Part shown: positions 7,302 to 15,861 of the stretch, in pieces
Numbering within the stretch: the stretch's first letter is position 1
How the letters are laid out: each line of letters opens with the position of its first letter
Source of the DNA: Anaerolineales bacterium
GTDB taxonomy: Bacteria > Chloroflexota > Anaerolineae > Anaerolineales > UBA11858
Assembly: GCA_028278545.1 (NCBI GenBank)
Contig: JANQED010000008.1
Coordinates: 1 to 58,755 of the forward strand
DNA: 58,755 bases
Direction of reading: 5' to 3'
Notes under the pieces: generated by a model
Database searches by the model: none
What the model was told of the DNA's origin: nothing
Seen by the model: only the letters and a program-made list of their open reading frames with translations
Made by a program: the position numbers and the translations under genes

Positions 7302-8852
7302 TTATTCCTTTACGAACTGTTCTCTCAAATCACGTTTCAGGATTTTTCCCATTCCCGAAATCGGCAGCTCATTCATGATCTCGACGCTCTTGGGCACTTT
7401 ATATCGTGCTAGGTGGTCTTGCATGAAGTCGATCAACTCCACTTCAGAAGCTTCAATGTCGGGCTTGAGCACTACACAAGCTTTGCCGACCTCGCCCCAT
7501 TTTTCATCAGGCACCCCGATCACAGCGCACATGTGCACCGCGGGGTGCTTGTAGAGCGTGTTCTCGATCTCAGCGGGATAGACGTTCTCCGCGCCTGAGA
7601 TGAACATATCCTTCTTGCGGTCGCGCACGTAGAAATACCATTCTTCATCATATTCGACGATATCCCCCGTGTGGAACCAGCCGTCCTCATCGAGCACAGC
7701 CGAAGAGGCGGCAGGGTTTTTCCAATAGCCGGAGAAACCTGATGGTCCTTTGAGTATCAACTCGCCAGGCTGGTTAGGGCCAAGCGGGTTGTTCTTCTCA
7801 TCTACTACCCGCACATCGATGAAGAAGTTAGGGCGCCCAATACTGCCGGCCTTTCGGATGGCATCTTCCGGTGGTAAGGCGAACAGTCCGGGGCCGAATT
7901 CTGTCATCCCGAACCCTTGCTTGAAACGAATGTCTTTTTCTTTGGTGTATTTCTCGATCAAAGGCACGGGCAGCGGCGCGCCCCCACTGGTACAGAATCG
8001 CAGGCTGCTCATATCTGCGCTCTCCCAATTGGGTGCCTGGGTCATGATCTGGTACATGGTGGGCACCCCGGCGAAAACGGTTACTTTTTCTCGCTCGATT
8101 AGGTGGAGTACCTGTTCGGGCTCGAACTGGCGAGTCAGGATGGTGATGTTGCCAAAGACCACCTGGGATGATATGTAGGCAAACAATCCACCAGCATGGA
8201 AGAGGGGAAAGACGCACAGGTAAATATCGTTGTGGCTTAGGTCATGAATAACGGTATTCAAGACGTTCCAACAGATCTGACGGTGGCTGATCTGGGCGCC
8301 CTTGGGTAGCCCGGTTGTGCCGCCGGTGAAAAGTAGGCAGGCGGTATCCTCTTTGTGCACTATCTCGTTGGTGACAGGTGTCCCTGGCGCCGATTGAAGT
8401 GCGCTTTCGTAATGTCGGCTGCCCTCAATACCCTCTCCCTCGATATGGAGATAGTGACGTATAGCGTAATGCTTGTCCCCTAGTGATTTCCGGATTTCGG
8501 CTACGGCGTCTTTGAAATCGTCAGAATATATCAGCACCGTGGGGGTTGTATCCTTGATCAGCGCCACCAGTTCGCGCCAATGCAGCCGCCAATTCAGGGC
8601 CGTGTGGATTGCACCCAGCTTGCCGCAGGCGTAGAACAGGTCAAGGTGTTCGATCCCATCTCGAGCCAGGATTGCTACGCGGTCTTGGAATCCGATCTCT
8701 GCGCTGTCTTTGAGCCAGTTCGCCAACTGGTTGACGCGATGGTTCCATTGTTTGTACGTCAAACGTAGCTCGGGGTCTTTGCCGACATCGATGATGGCCA
8801 ATTTGTCGGGTGAGTAAATTTCACGCCGTCCTAAATAATCACCAATATACAT
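7302..8852 (-). CDS. AMP-forming acyl-CoA ligase, 516 aa
   Basis: Second ANL-superfamily ligase of the operon. Motifs: LLFTGGTTGLPKG (phosphate loop, with TGGTTG in place of the commoner TSGTTG), FGMTEFGPG, the hinge MFISGAENVYPAEIE, and the catalytic Lys in SGMGKILKRDL. It converts a carboxylate to acyl-AMP and then acyl-CoA in the cytoplasm. The start ATG (8850-8852) has a GGAGG site. It is 41 bases upstream of the thiolase and 102 downstream of a hydrolase gene. It is clearly diverged from the ligase at 2301-3839. The presence of two ligases argues that this operon handles free acids entering at two points. Confidence 0.9.
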   Translation of the reverse strand: MYIGDYLGRREIYSPDKLAIIDVGKDPELRLTYKQWNHRVNQLANWLKDSAEIGFQDRVAILARDGIEHLDLFYACGKLGAIHTALNWRLHWRELVALIKDTTPTVLIYSDDFKDAVAEIRKSLGDKHYAIRHYLHIEGEGIEGSRHYESALQSAPGTPVTNEIVHKEDTACLLFTGGTTGLPKGAQISHRQICWNVLNTVIHDLSHNDIYLCVFPLFHAGGLFAYISSQVVFGNITILTRQFEPEQVLHLIEREKVTVFAGVPTMYQIMTQAPNWESADMSSLRFCTSGGAPLPVPLIEKYTKEKDIRFKQGFGMTEFGPGLFALPPEDAIRKAGSIGRPNFFIDVRVVDEKNNPLGPNQPGELILKGPSGFSGYWKNPAASSAVLDEDGWFHTGDIVEYDEEWYFYVRDRKKDMFISGAENVYPAEIENTLYKHPAVHMCAVIGVPDEKWGEVGKACVVLKPDIEASEVELIDFMQDHLARYKVPKSVEIMNELPISGMGKILKRDLREQFVKE

Positions 8853-8954
8853 GTTTTGCCTCCAGGGGCAGTTTTTACACTGACAAACACAGATTCAATG
8901 GATTTTTGAATAAAATCAGCTTGTCCGTGTGCATATGGTATGAGTGGTTTCATC

Positions 8955-9833
8955 CTATTCGAAATCAATCGACTTGGCGGCAAAGAATTTTCTCAGCGTT
9001 GGCCAAAAGACATCTGGCCTTTCCATATAGGTCATATGACCGCACTCTGGGAGCATGACTTGTCTGCTGTTGGGGAGGATGTCCACCATTTGTGCCTGTT
9101 GCCAGGGAGGGATAGCGCGATCCTGCTCCCCGGTCAGGATCAAAGTCGGCGTCATTACCTGCCGGTAGGCGTTGGGGTCGTTGTCGATATTCTCGAAGAA
9201 AGGATTTTGCGCCTCAGTCAGGCGTACAAGGCAATATTTCTTGTCCTTGTAGCGGTCGTAGAATTTGAAGCGTCCCCGCTCCATGGCTTCACCATAGATT
9301 TTGCGGGAGATATTCTCGCCGAAGGTTTTTTCGTACAGGTACTGGGTATAGATGTCGAAGACCTCGTCATTCGAGTGATAGAAGCGTAAGGAGATATCCT
9401 GATACATTTGGAATAGGGCCTCGCGCGTCAGCAAAATGCCGGAAAGGGTCAGGGTATGTAAGCGATCCTGGTGCAGGCGGCCTAGATCGGCAGCGATGAA
9501 ACCGCCGTAGGAGACGCCGATGGGGTGGATTTTATCTACACTTGCCTCATCCATCACCTCGATCAAGTAATCAGCAAAGCGGTGGATGAAATAAGGCTCA
9601 TCCTCTTGAGAGGATGAGCCTTGACCAAAATAATCGTACAGCAGGATATCATAGTCGGGGTGCAGGAAGGGTACGGTACGATACCAGGATTTGGTCAGCA
9701 TGGCTAAGCCGTTCAAAAAGATGACCACTTCCTTTTCACCATCCCCAAAGTATTCCCAATAGACTTGGCGGGTGCCGTCTTCCACTTTGATGAAGCCGGT
9801 TCTCGTCGGAGTGAGTTTTTCGTTGTTGGACAT
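8955..9833 (-). CDS. Alpha/beta-fold hydrolase, 292 aa
   Basis: Alpha/beta hydrolase with elbow GVSYGG (Ser108), a probable acid in TGEQDRAIPP and His in PECGHMTYMERP. The oxyanion strand reads VVIFLNGLAML in place of the usual HG motif, like the hydrolase at 3965-4762. The cap (about 125-215) is rich in Tyr/Phe (LYEKTFGENI, FKFYDRYKDKKY). No signal peptide. The ATG is at 9831-9833. It sits between the KAS III-like gene and an acyl-CoA ligase gene, so I infer that it works on an ester, thioester or lactone of the same pathway. A strong hairpin lies within its coding sequence. Confidence 0.85.
   Translation of the reverse strand: MSNNEKLTPTRTGFIKVEDGTRQVYWEYFGDGEKEVVIFLNGLAMLTKSWYRTVPFLHPDYDILLYDYFGQGSSSQEDEPYFIHRFADYLIEVMDEASVDKIHPIGVSYGGFIAADLGRLHQDRLHTLTLSGILLTREALFQMYQDISLRFYHSNDEVFDIYTQYLYEKTFGENISRKIYGEAMERGRFKFYDRYKDKKYCLVRLTEAQNPFFENIDNDPNAYRQVMTPTLILTGEQDRAIPPWQQAQMVDILPNSRQVMLPECGHMTYMERPDVFWPTLRKFFAAKSIDFE
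9593..9622. repeat. Perfect 13-bp inverted repeat inside a hydrolase gene
   Basis: AAGGCTCATCCTC and its exact complement are separated by TTGA. The repeat encodes part of a surface loop after QG (SSSQEDEP) of the hydrolase at 8955-9833. It would form a very stable mRNA hairpin in mid-gene. The function is unknown; it could slow ribosomes, protect the RNA or be accidental. Confidence 0.6.
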
Positions 9834-9919
9834 TTGCGCCTTTCGTTTGGTTAGAGGGGATCGTATTTAGCTATGATATTGATCAGGGCGTAAACCGGCG
9901 GCAGGGAGTGGAATGCCGT

Positions 9920-10924
9920 TCACTTTGCCGTCCACTCCCAAAGGGAAGCTGCCATGCTGATCCCGCCGCCGCTGGCGCAGAACAGCACTTTGTCTCCGGG
10001 TTTTGGGCCGCGGCGTTGGTTGATGGCGTCATCAAGGGCCATGATCACACATGGGGAGCCGGTGTAGCCCCACTTGTCCATCACCCAGTGAGTCTTCTCG
10101 ATGGGTTGACCTAATATCTCCATCATAGCTTCGATAGTGCGCAGATTGAGTTGAGTCAGGAGATAGAGATCTACATCGTCGTAAGTCAGGTTCACTTTGT
10201 CCAAAGCGCCCTGGATTAGCTTGGGCCAGTATTCTGTGTTGAAAGTCTTGGGGAATTTCTTGACGAACTGGACGATGGGTTTTCCGCCGTAGGGTGCTAA
10301 GTTTTCGGGCGTGGCGAGCAGATACGTGCCTCCGCAGTAAATCCCTAGCGCATCGTGGAATTCCCCCTTGGCGAGCAGATTGCTGGCCAGGAAGCCAGGT
10401 TTGTCGCTGACGCCTAGCAAGGCGGCTCCGGCGCCGTCCGCGAAGAGGTTGACGGTCTTTTTGTCGGCCAGATTGAGGTAACGGCTCATGCCGTAACCTC
10501 CGGCGACCAAAATATACTTGTAGGTCGGTTCGGTAGCCATGTAGCGCGCGCCCTGATCGAGGACGGTTACCCACCCGGCGCACGCGCTGTTGACGTCGTA
10601 GCATCCGGCGTTGACCGCCCCCAGTTTGTGCTGAACCACGATTGATGTACTTGGCGATAAATAATCAGGTGTGTCCGTGGAGACGATGACCAGGTCTAAT
10701 TCTTTGGGGGAGACATCGGCTTTTCTCAGGGCTTTCTTGCTGGCTTCCATGACCAGGTCGGAGGTGGTTTGGTCGTCGCTCATCCAACGGCGTTCGCGTA
10801 TGCCGACGTTGTCGATCAGCCATTGATTCGTAGATTCTCCCAACAGTTCATCCACCTCAGCGTTGGTGACAACCCGTTCAGGGACATAGCTCCCTGTAGA
10901 AAGAATTTGTGCGTATCGTGTCAT
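9920..10924 (-). CDS. KAS III (FabH)-like condensing enzyme with altered active site, 334 aa
   Basis: Thiolase-fold protein of the 3-oxoacyl-ACP synthase III type. Cys115 in VNSACAGW is the acyl-accepting nucleophile. FabH also needs His in PHQAN and Asn in GNTS. Here the aligned motifs are LTQLN (Thr257) and GYTG (Tyr287), so both residues that support decarboxylation are replaced. The C-terminal glycine-rich loop ASGGGISM is intact. The protein might still transfer an acyl group, as do KAS III-like acyltransferases, but normal malonyl condensation is unlikely. The ATG is at 10922-10924, 21 bases after the SDR gene. I do not call it FabH; its length fits the family. Confidence 0.85.
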   Translation of the reverse strand: MTRYAQILSTGSYVPERVVTNAEVDELLGESTNQWLIDNVGIRERRWMSDDQTTSDLVMEASKKALRKADVSPKELDLVIVSTDTPDYLSPSTSIVVQHKLGAVNAGCYDVNSACAGWVTVLDQGARYMATEPTYKYILVAGGYGMSRYLNLADKKTVNLFADGAGAALLGVSDKPGFLASNLLAKGEFHDALGIYCGGTYLLATPENLAPYGGKPIVQFVKKFPKTFNTEYWPKLIQGALDKVNLTYDDVDLYLLTQLNLRTIEAMMEILGQPIEKTHWVMDKWGYTGSPCVIMALDDAINQRRGPKPGDKVLFCASGGGISMAASLWEWTAK

Positions 10925-10945
10925 ATTTGTTGGGGCATAGATTTT

Positions 10946-11707
10946 CTAAGTTCCCACAACGATGCCGCCGTCCACTCTCAGGGTGACGCCAGAGATGAAG
11001 GTGGCTTCGTCTGAGGCCAGGAACAGGAAAGCATTGGCGATATCAACGGGCTCACCCATGCGTCTCAAGGGAGTCTTGGCAATCATGCCCTCCAGGATCT
11101 TTTCGGGCATTTGTTTGACCATTTCAGTCAGCGTGAAGCCTGGAGCCACCGCATTGACGCGGATTTTGTGACGTCCTAATTCGCGCGCCCACACTTTGGT
11201 CATGCCGATCACGCCGGCTTTGGAGGCCACATAATTGGTCTGACCGAAATTCCCATCCAGGCCAACGATGGAAGTGGTGTTGATGATTGCTCCACCGTCC
11301 CCTTGTTTGATCATATGAGGCGCAACGGCCTGAGCGCAGTTGAAAACGCCTTTCAAATTAACGTCAATGACCAGGTCGAAATTCTCCTCGGGCATTTGGG
11401 CGACTAATTCTCCGTCTTTGACCTTTACGAACAGGCCATCGCGCAGCACGCCGGCGTTGTTGATCAGCACGTTAACGCGTCTGTACTTCTCTACCACGTT
11501 GTCCACCCAACCCTGTACTTCTTGGCGGTCAGCCACATTGACTTTGTAAAAGTCCACCCCTAATTCCGCTGCGGTTTGTTGGCCCGTCTCTTCTGCCAGA
11601 TCACAAATCACAACTTTAGCTCCTTCATCGGCAAACCGCTTGGCGGCGGCTTTTCCGATTCCAGCAGCCCCCCCGGTGATCAAACAAACTTTGTCCTTTA
11701 AACGCAT
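10946..11707 (-). CDS. SDR oxidoreductase, 3-oxoacyl reductase-like, 253 aa
   Basis: Classical short-chain dehydrogenase related to FabG and 3-hydroxyacyl-CoA dehydrogenases. Cofactor motif TGGAAGIG at 11-18, Asp36 after the second strand (which favours NAD over NADP), NNAG at 83-86, and catalytic Ser146, Tyr159 and Lys163 in YxxxK. The C-terminal GVTLRVDGGIVVGT end is typical. It would interconvert a hydroxyl and a keto group on an acyl-CoA or similar intermediate. The start ATG (11705-11707) has GGAG inside the end of the preceding small gene, so the two are coupled. Confidence 0.9.
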   Translation of the reverse strand: MRLKDKVCLITGGAAGIGKAAAKRFADEGAKVVICDLAEETGQQTAAELGVDFYKVNVADRQEVQGWVDNVVEKYRRVNVLINNAGVLRDGLFVKVKDGELVAQMPEENFDLVIDVNLKGVFNCAQAVAPHMIKQGDGGAIINTTSIVGLDGNFGQTNYVASKAGVIGMTKVWARELGRHKIRVNAVAPGFTLTEMVKQMPEKILEGMIAKTPLRRMGEPVDIANAFLFLASDEATFISGVTLRVDGGIVVGT

Positions 11708-11711
11708 TGAA

Positions 11712-11933
11712 TTACTCCTTCAGTTTTGGGTCATGAATAGGGACGTATTGTTGGATGAAGTTTACTGCATCTTGCCATTGCGTAAACCCGACTTCTTCAT
11801 CTGTTTGCACATGACGGATGGTACCTCGATAAATGCGCGTTTGTATGGCTTCTTCATTGGGTTCGCCTACAAAGCGGATGACAAACGAAGTAATGTCCGG
11901 TTGTGTGTTATCGTGCTCCATCAGTTGTTTCAT
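11712..11933 (-). CDS. Small hypothetical protein, 73 aa
   Basis: First gene of the CoA operon. Not recognised as a named family. After MEHDNTQPDI it has a compact domain (SFVIRFVGEP, YRGTIRHVQTDEEVGF, WQDAVNFIQQYV) that looks like one alternating beta-sheet with a final helix. No cysteines, no signal and no membrane segment. Possible starts are ATG 11933 (used here), ATG 11921 and TTG 11948; none has a strong ribosome site. The stop is four bases before the SDR start. The RHVQ...F pattern is one I have seen in small uncharacterised proteins of Chloroflexota-like genomes, but I cannot assign a role. Confidence 0.65.
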   Translation of the reverse strand: MKQLMEHDNTQPDITSFVIRFVGEPNEEAIQTRIYRGTIRHVQTDEEVGFTQWQDAVNFIQQYVPIHDPKLKE

Positions 11934-11954
11934 GGGGTTAGAAGGCAACGAAAA

Positions 11955-11995
11955 GGCCCTTTGGTATTCTGCTTTTATCAGGATACCAAAGGGCC
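11955..11995 (-). terminator. Hairpin terminator after the MalT/BTAD regulator gene
   Basis: Perfect 13-bp stem GGCCCTTTGGTAT / ATACCAAAGGGCC with a 15-base loop, 23 bases past the regulator stop (12019). On the minus strand it is followed by a short TTTT run. It separates the regulator transcript from the downstream operon, so the operon needs its own promoter or read-through control here. Confidence 0.7.
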
Positions 11996-12018
11996 GTAAC
12001 GAGGTGGTTACAAGCCGG

Positions 12019-15000
12019 TCATTCGTCCACAGTTAGACGATGATAAAGTTGCTCGGTTTCCGGAGATGGACGAACTTCCAATTCTTCATTTAGGGTTTCC
12101 AGGCAGCGCTGATATGTTCGTGCCACCTGGCCGTGATCTCCGAGCTGATCGTAAGCCAACATCAGATGGCGGTAGGCGCGTTCCCAACAGTTGTCGTAGC
12201 TCAATATCTGTTGGCACAAGTTGATCACATTCTCGACATTGTTGTGCTTGAGACTTATTTCGCAATATTGATCGGCTGTACGCAGATACAAGACCGATAA
12301 GTGTTCTCGCTCGGCCGCTGCCCAGGTTTCGTAGCGGGCGTCAGGCAGATACTCGCCTCGATAGAGTTCTAAAGCAGTTTCCATCAACTCCGTAGCCGCC
12401 TCTTGGTGGTTGTCCGAGAGGACCTGTTCTGCCTGGCGGACTGTCGAAGAAAACTGCTCTGCATCTAGCCAGATATCTGCCTCAGGGCGCAAGGAATAGG
12501 TAGTTCCTTCACGCACGATATATGCCGATTCGCTCCCCGGTTCTCTCCCCGGTTCTAGGACATTGTATAGGGTGCTCAGAGCAACCTTGAAATTGCGCCC
12601 GGATGTCTCTGGGTCGATGCCGGGCCAGAGATGTTCACATAAAAGCTCGCGATTTAGGGGAATCTGGCGATTGGTGAGCAAGATCTGGAATAATTGACGC
12701 GTCTTCTCGCGTCGCCAACCGTTGTGGGGAATTTCCTCGTCCCCACGCCAGGTTTGGAATGACCCCAAAGTGTATACTCTGAGCTTGTAGCCTGGGTGGC
12801 TTCTGATCCCTGGGAGTCCGATTGTGTGGAGCAGTTTTTCCGGGTAGCTGCCTTCCATCTTGTATTCTCGCGCCAAAATAAGCAGCGGTACTGCCAATCG
12901 TTCATCCGGCAATCCAAGCAGGGTTGGGCGAGAAAAGAGATAATCGTAGGCTCGCTGACGGCAGGCAGCCAACACCTCTGGCAGCGTTTGCAACAGGCGT
13001 TCCAAATCGCCCCTCCGATGCCAGCCAAGACATAACCACAACCTGGACGCGTTCGCACCAAAGGGATCGCTGCACTCTCGAAAACCGCGCACTGCCTGGC
13101 TGAGCCAATCAACTGCTTCATCATAGTTGCCAGCCAGGATCAGGGTTGCCCCCATTGTCAGGCGGACTAAAGAGGCATTCCATTCATCTCCGGCAAAGTT
13201 AGCAAGCTCTATACCTTCTTGGGCGACTCTTCTCGCGTCGGCTAAATTCCCCTGATACCCATAAGTCCGGCAAAGCCCCCAGCAAGCCTCCACACGCAAT
13301 CGTGGGATGGCCAATGAGCGGCTGAGTTCATTAGCTTTTTCGAATTGCTCTCTGGATCGCGAAAACTGTTTGGTTTCAGCAAGCAGTATTAGAGCATGAC
13401 CAAGGCGCATGTGTCCAACTGCTGTTACGAATGGAGAATTGAATTCTTCACCGCGTTGGATGCCCTCGATTGCAGACTGATAGGCCCTTTCTGCATCACC
13501 TTGCATGGCATAAATAATTGATAGCAGCAGTTGAGTTTCCCGGTGGGCGCGGGGTGTATGAACAGGCTCATGGTGCTCAGTTTCAGCCAATGCTTCTAGC
13601 TGCGCCTTTGCTTCCGCGAGGCGGCCAGTCCGCAAGAGCACCCGGATCAGCAGTTGCGAATCTTCAGGCCCTTCTCGCATCAAGGCCTCTGCTTGTTGGC
13701 GCAAATTCTCCGCTTCTTCGACTTTTCCGGCGTTGAGTTTATTCTCAGCCAATAGCTGATATAGACGGGCTTGGGCCTCCCGATCCGCAGTTCCATCGCT
13801 GATTCTCAGCGCCTGTTGCAGGAGTTCTTCGGCGCGGCTGGGGCTGACCGTGTCTAAATACACTCGCGCCTGACCGCGCAGTGACCGCCCCAAGCCATCC
13901 GTAAGGCCGCGTTCCCTGCAAAGGGCTTCCGCTTGTCGGTACCATCCTAAGGCCTCTTGAAAGCGGCTGTGCAGCCGCGCCAAATCTCCAAGATAAGAGA
14001 GCAAGGCCGGGTGTTGATGTAGTGTTTCTGGGGCCAGGCTGTCTAGGTAGGCTGCCAGGGTGTCAAGCCGGCCCATGGCCAATAAACGGGTGCCGTAGGT
14101 GTTGAGCAGTGCCCCAGCTTGGTTTTCGTCCTTGGCGAGGAAGAGGTGATAAATTGCTGAGTCAAAATCTTCATTTTCTCGGAAATATTGTGCGGCGCGC
14201 TGATGCCAGGTTCGACACTGTTCTGCATCTGTCTGCCCCCGGAGGTAGCGATGGAAGATGCGATGATAGCGCAGGCCTTCGTCTCCAAGGTCAACAACGA
14301 ATAATTCGTGCTGGCGCAAGTGATCCAGGATCGTAGCGCTGTCTGAACTGCCTCGCAAGGCGTCGCAGGCCTGGGGTGTCATGACCCGCAGGGTAGCAGA
14401 TAGCAGCAGAAAATCTTGAATATCCTCCGGCTGTCGTTGCATCACCTCGTGGGTAAGCACCTCGAACAGGCTACTCAGAGATTTCCCGCTTATGTTCATG
14501 ACATCCTCAATAGATGTTACCGCGCCGCTGCGTAGACTTTGCCAGGCCAGCTTCAAAGCGATCGCCCATCCTTCTGTCAGTCGCGTGAGGGTGTCTACAT
14601 CAGTTTCTGTCAGTTTGTGCTCATACTGTTGTGAGAATAGTGCTGAAATCTCATCGCGGGTGAACTTTAGCAGGTTGTGATCAATGGTGAGCACATCCCC
14701 GCGAGCTTGCCAGCGAGTCAAGTTGGGAAGTGTTATTGGCAGGCGCGACGATAGCAACATCGTCAAATTAGAAGGTGCCAGACCGATAAGGCGGTCAAGT
14801 GCGTGGGCGATCTCTGGGATATCGGCCACTAAATGGACATCGTCCAGCACCAGGATCGTGGGTTCGGTAAGGCTACCGCTGAGCGCATTGAGATATTGAT
14901 GGATGATCTCCACAATCGGCAGCGGATCCTGGATGTTGTCCCAGCCTTCCAGTAGGGGGATGGGTAGTTTCTCGATTTGCGGTAGAGCCAACTGTGTAGC

Positions 15001-15252
15001 GTGGAGTAAATGGAGTAGAAAGACGAATAGATCATTGTCATCTTCCGTGATCTGATACCAGATGACTGGCTTGCTCCCCTGTGCGAGAGTAGTGAGAGCG
15101 GTGCTCTTTCCGTAGCCAGCGTTGGCCTGAAGTAAGGCCAAGCGGTAGCTACTGACATCATCCAGCGCTTTTATCAGGCCCTCCCTATGCAAGACGCGTG
15201 CTGGCGGGCGAGGCGGGGTGATTTTCGTGCGGATTATCTGAGAGATCAGCAT
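12019..15252 (-). CDS. MalT-like ATPase/TPR regulator with C-terminal wHTH-BTAD, 1077 aa
   Basis: Large signal-responsive transcription factor. The N-terminal STAND-type NTPase has Walker A ANAGYGKST (43-51) and Walker B ILVLDDVH near 137. A winged helix follows, then a long TPR-like helical region (about 380-790, many AxxLY and GRLxEA patterns). At the C-terminus an OmpR-type winged helix (about 820-915; TLGSFQTWRG, LCEHLWPG) is followed by a BTAD domain (about 930-1075; GEYLPDARYETW, RAYRHLMLAYDQLGD). MalT proteins end in a LuxR helix, whereas AfsR/SARP proteins carry wHTH-BTAD at the front; here it is at the back. Inducer binding by the TPR part is inferred. It lies just upstream of the CoA operon and is its likely activator. 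Confidence 0.88.
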   Translation of the reverse strand: MLISQIIRTKITPPRPPARVLHREGLIKALDDVSSYRLALLQANAGYGKSTALTTLAQGSKPVIWYQITEDDNDLFVFLLHLLHATQLALPQIEKLPIPLLEGWDNIQDPLPIVEIIHQYLNALSGSLTEPTILVLDDVHLVADIPEIAHALDRLIGLAPSNLTMLLSSRLPITLPNLTRWQARGDVLTIDHNLLKFTRDEISALFSQQYEHKLTETDVDTLTRLTEGWAIALKLAWQSLRSGAVTSIEDVMNISGKSLSSLFEVLTHEVMQRQPEDIQDFLLLSATLRVMTPQACDALRGSSDSATILDHLRQHELFVVDLGDEGLRYHRIFHRYLRGQTDAEQCRTWHQRAAQYFRENEDFDSAIYHLFLAKDENQAGALLNTYGTRLLAMGRLDTLAAYLDSLAPETLHQHPALLSYLGDLARLHSRFQEALGWYRQAEALCRERGLTDGLGRSLRGQARVYLDTVSPSRAEELLQQALRISDGTADREAQARLYQLLAENKLNAGKVEEAENLRQQAEALMREGPEDSQLLIRVLLRTGRLAEAKAQLEALAETEHHEPVHTPRAHRETQLLLSIIYAMQGDAERAYQSAIEGIQRGEEFNSPFVTAVGHMRLGHALILLAETKQFSRSREQFEKANELSRSLAIPRLRVEACWGLCRTYGYQGNLADARRVAQEGIELANFAGDEWNASLVRLTMGATLILAGNYDEAVDWLSQAVRGFRECSDPFGANASRLWLCLGWHRRGDLERLLQTLPEVLAACRQRAYDYLFSRPTLLGLPDERLAVPLLILAREYKMEGSYPEKLLHTIGLPGIRSHPGYKLRVYTLGSFQTWRGDEEIPHNGWRREKTRQLFQILLTNRQIPLNRELLCEHLWPGIDPETSGRNFKVALSTLYNVLEPGREPGSESAYIVREGTTYSLRPEADIWLDAEQFSSTVRQAEQVLSDNHQEAATELMETALELYRGEYLPDARYETWAAAEREHLSVLYLRTADQYCEISLKHNNVENVINLCQQILSYDNCWERAYRHLMLAYDQLGDHGQVARTYQRCLETLNEELEVRPSPETEQLYHRLTVDE

Positions 15253-15296
15253 AGGGAGTTGGGGCCGCGGTATGTGGAAGACTGCGTGCCAGACAG

Positions 15297-15302
15297 ATTA
15301 TA
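15297..15302 (-). promoter_or_regulatory. Probable -10 element of the MalT/BTAD regulator gene
   Basis: On the minus strand TATAAT, preceded by TG, lies 44 bases upstream of the ATG at 15252. No good -35 hexamer is visible at 16-18 bases. This would give a leader of about 38 bases. Confidence 0.45.
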
Positions 15303-15423
15303 CATAATGGAACAGCTTATACGATGAAATTGCGCATAGCCAATATCATCCAAGAAGACAACAAAAACCAAACAAGCCATAAAAAAGAACCACCCCATTT
15401 TTAACTTCATCATCGTCCCACAG

Positions 15424-15861
15424 CTACTCTCTTGTAGGAATAAGCATCACCGGGATCGATGTTTTTGCTTTCACCACTTTGTTGGCTACGCCCCCAAAAC
15501 GCCATTGAGGCGCCCCTGTCTCGCCATGTGAACCGATCACAATTAGATCGCACCCGATGTCCTTGGCAACCTGGATAATTTCCAGGGCAGGGGCCCCTTT
15601 CTTGACCAACATTTCGACTTCAATCCCCTCCGACTCAAATCTGCTCGAAATTGTATCCAAATAGTCTTTGGCCAGGTTATCTATCTCCCCGTATGCACGT
15701 TCGATAGCGCTCAGACTTGCCATCAGCGATTGACGCAACGGAGCAATCACGCGCAATAAAGACACAGTTGCCCCATGAAGCTTTGCTTCAGTGATAACGA
15801 ATGGTAAAACCCTCTCGGCAGTCTCTGAACCGTCCAGTGGCACCAAAATTCGCCCAAACAT
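15424..15861 (-). CDS. Universal stress protein, 145 aa
   Basis: UspA-family nucleotide-binding protein. The N-terminus MFGRILVPLDGSETAER has the conserved Asp and Gly-Ser. The C-terminal nucleotide loop GSHGETGAPQWRFGGVANKV matches G-2x-G-9x-G-(S/A), so ATP binding is expected. Single-domain and cytoplasmic. Its role is general stress adaptation; the ligand is inferred from the motif. It is a single gene, divergent from the alpha-2-macroglobulin gene with 176 bases between their starts, and followed on its own strand after 171 bases by the MalT/BTAD regulator. Confidence 0.92.
   Translation of the reverse strand: MFGRILVPLDGSETAERVLPFVITEAKLHGATVSLLRVIAPLRQSLMASLSAIERAYGEIDNLAKDYLDTISSRFESEGIEVEMLVKKGAPALEIIQVAKDIGCDLIVIGSHGETGAPQWRFGGVANKVVKAKTSIPVMLIPTRE

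Noticed and set aside
1224..11707. KAS III, alpha/beta hydrolase, AMP ligase and SDR together recall OleA-OleB-OleC-OleD of olefin/beta-lactone synthesis.
   Set aside because: OleA keeps Cys-His-Asn whereas here His and Asn are lost. The hydrolases have Ser nucleophiles, unlike haloalkane-dehalogenase-like OleB. The SDR is classical, not the extended OleD type. Thiolase, DUF35 and MaoC genes do not belong to Ole clusters.
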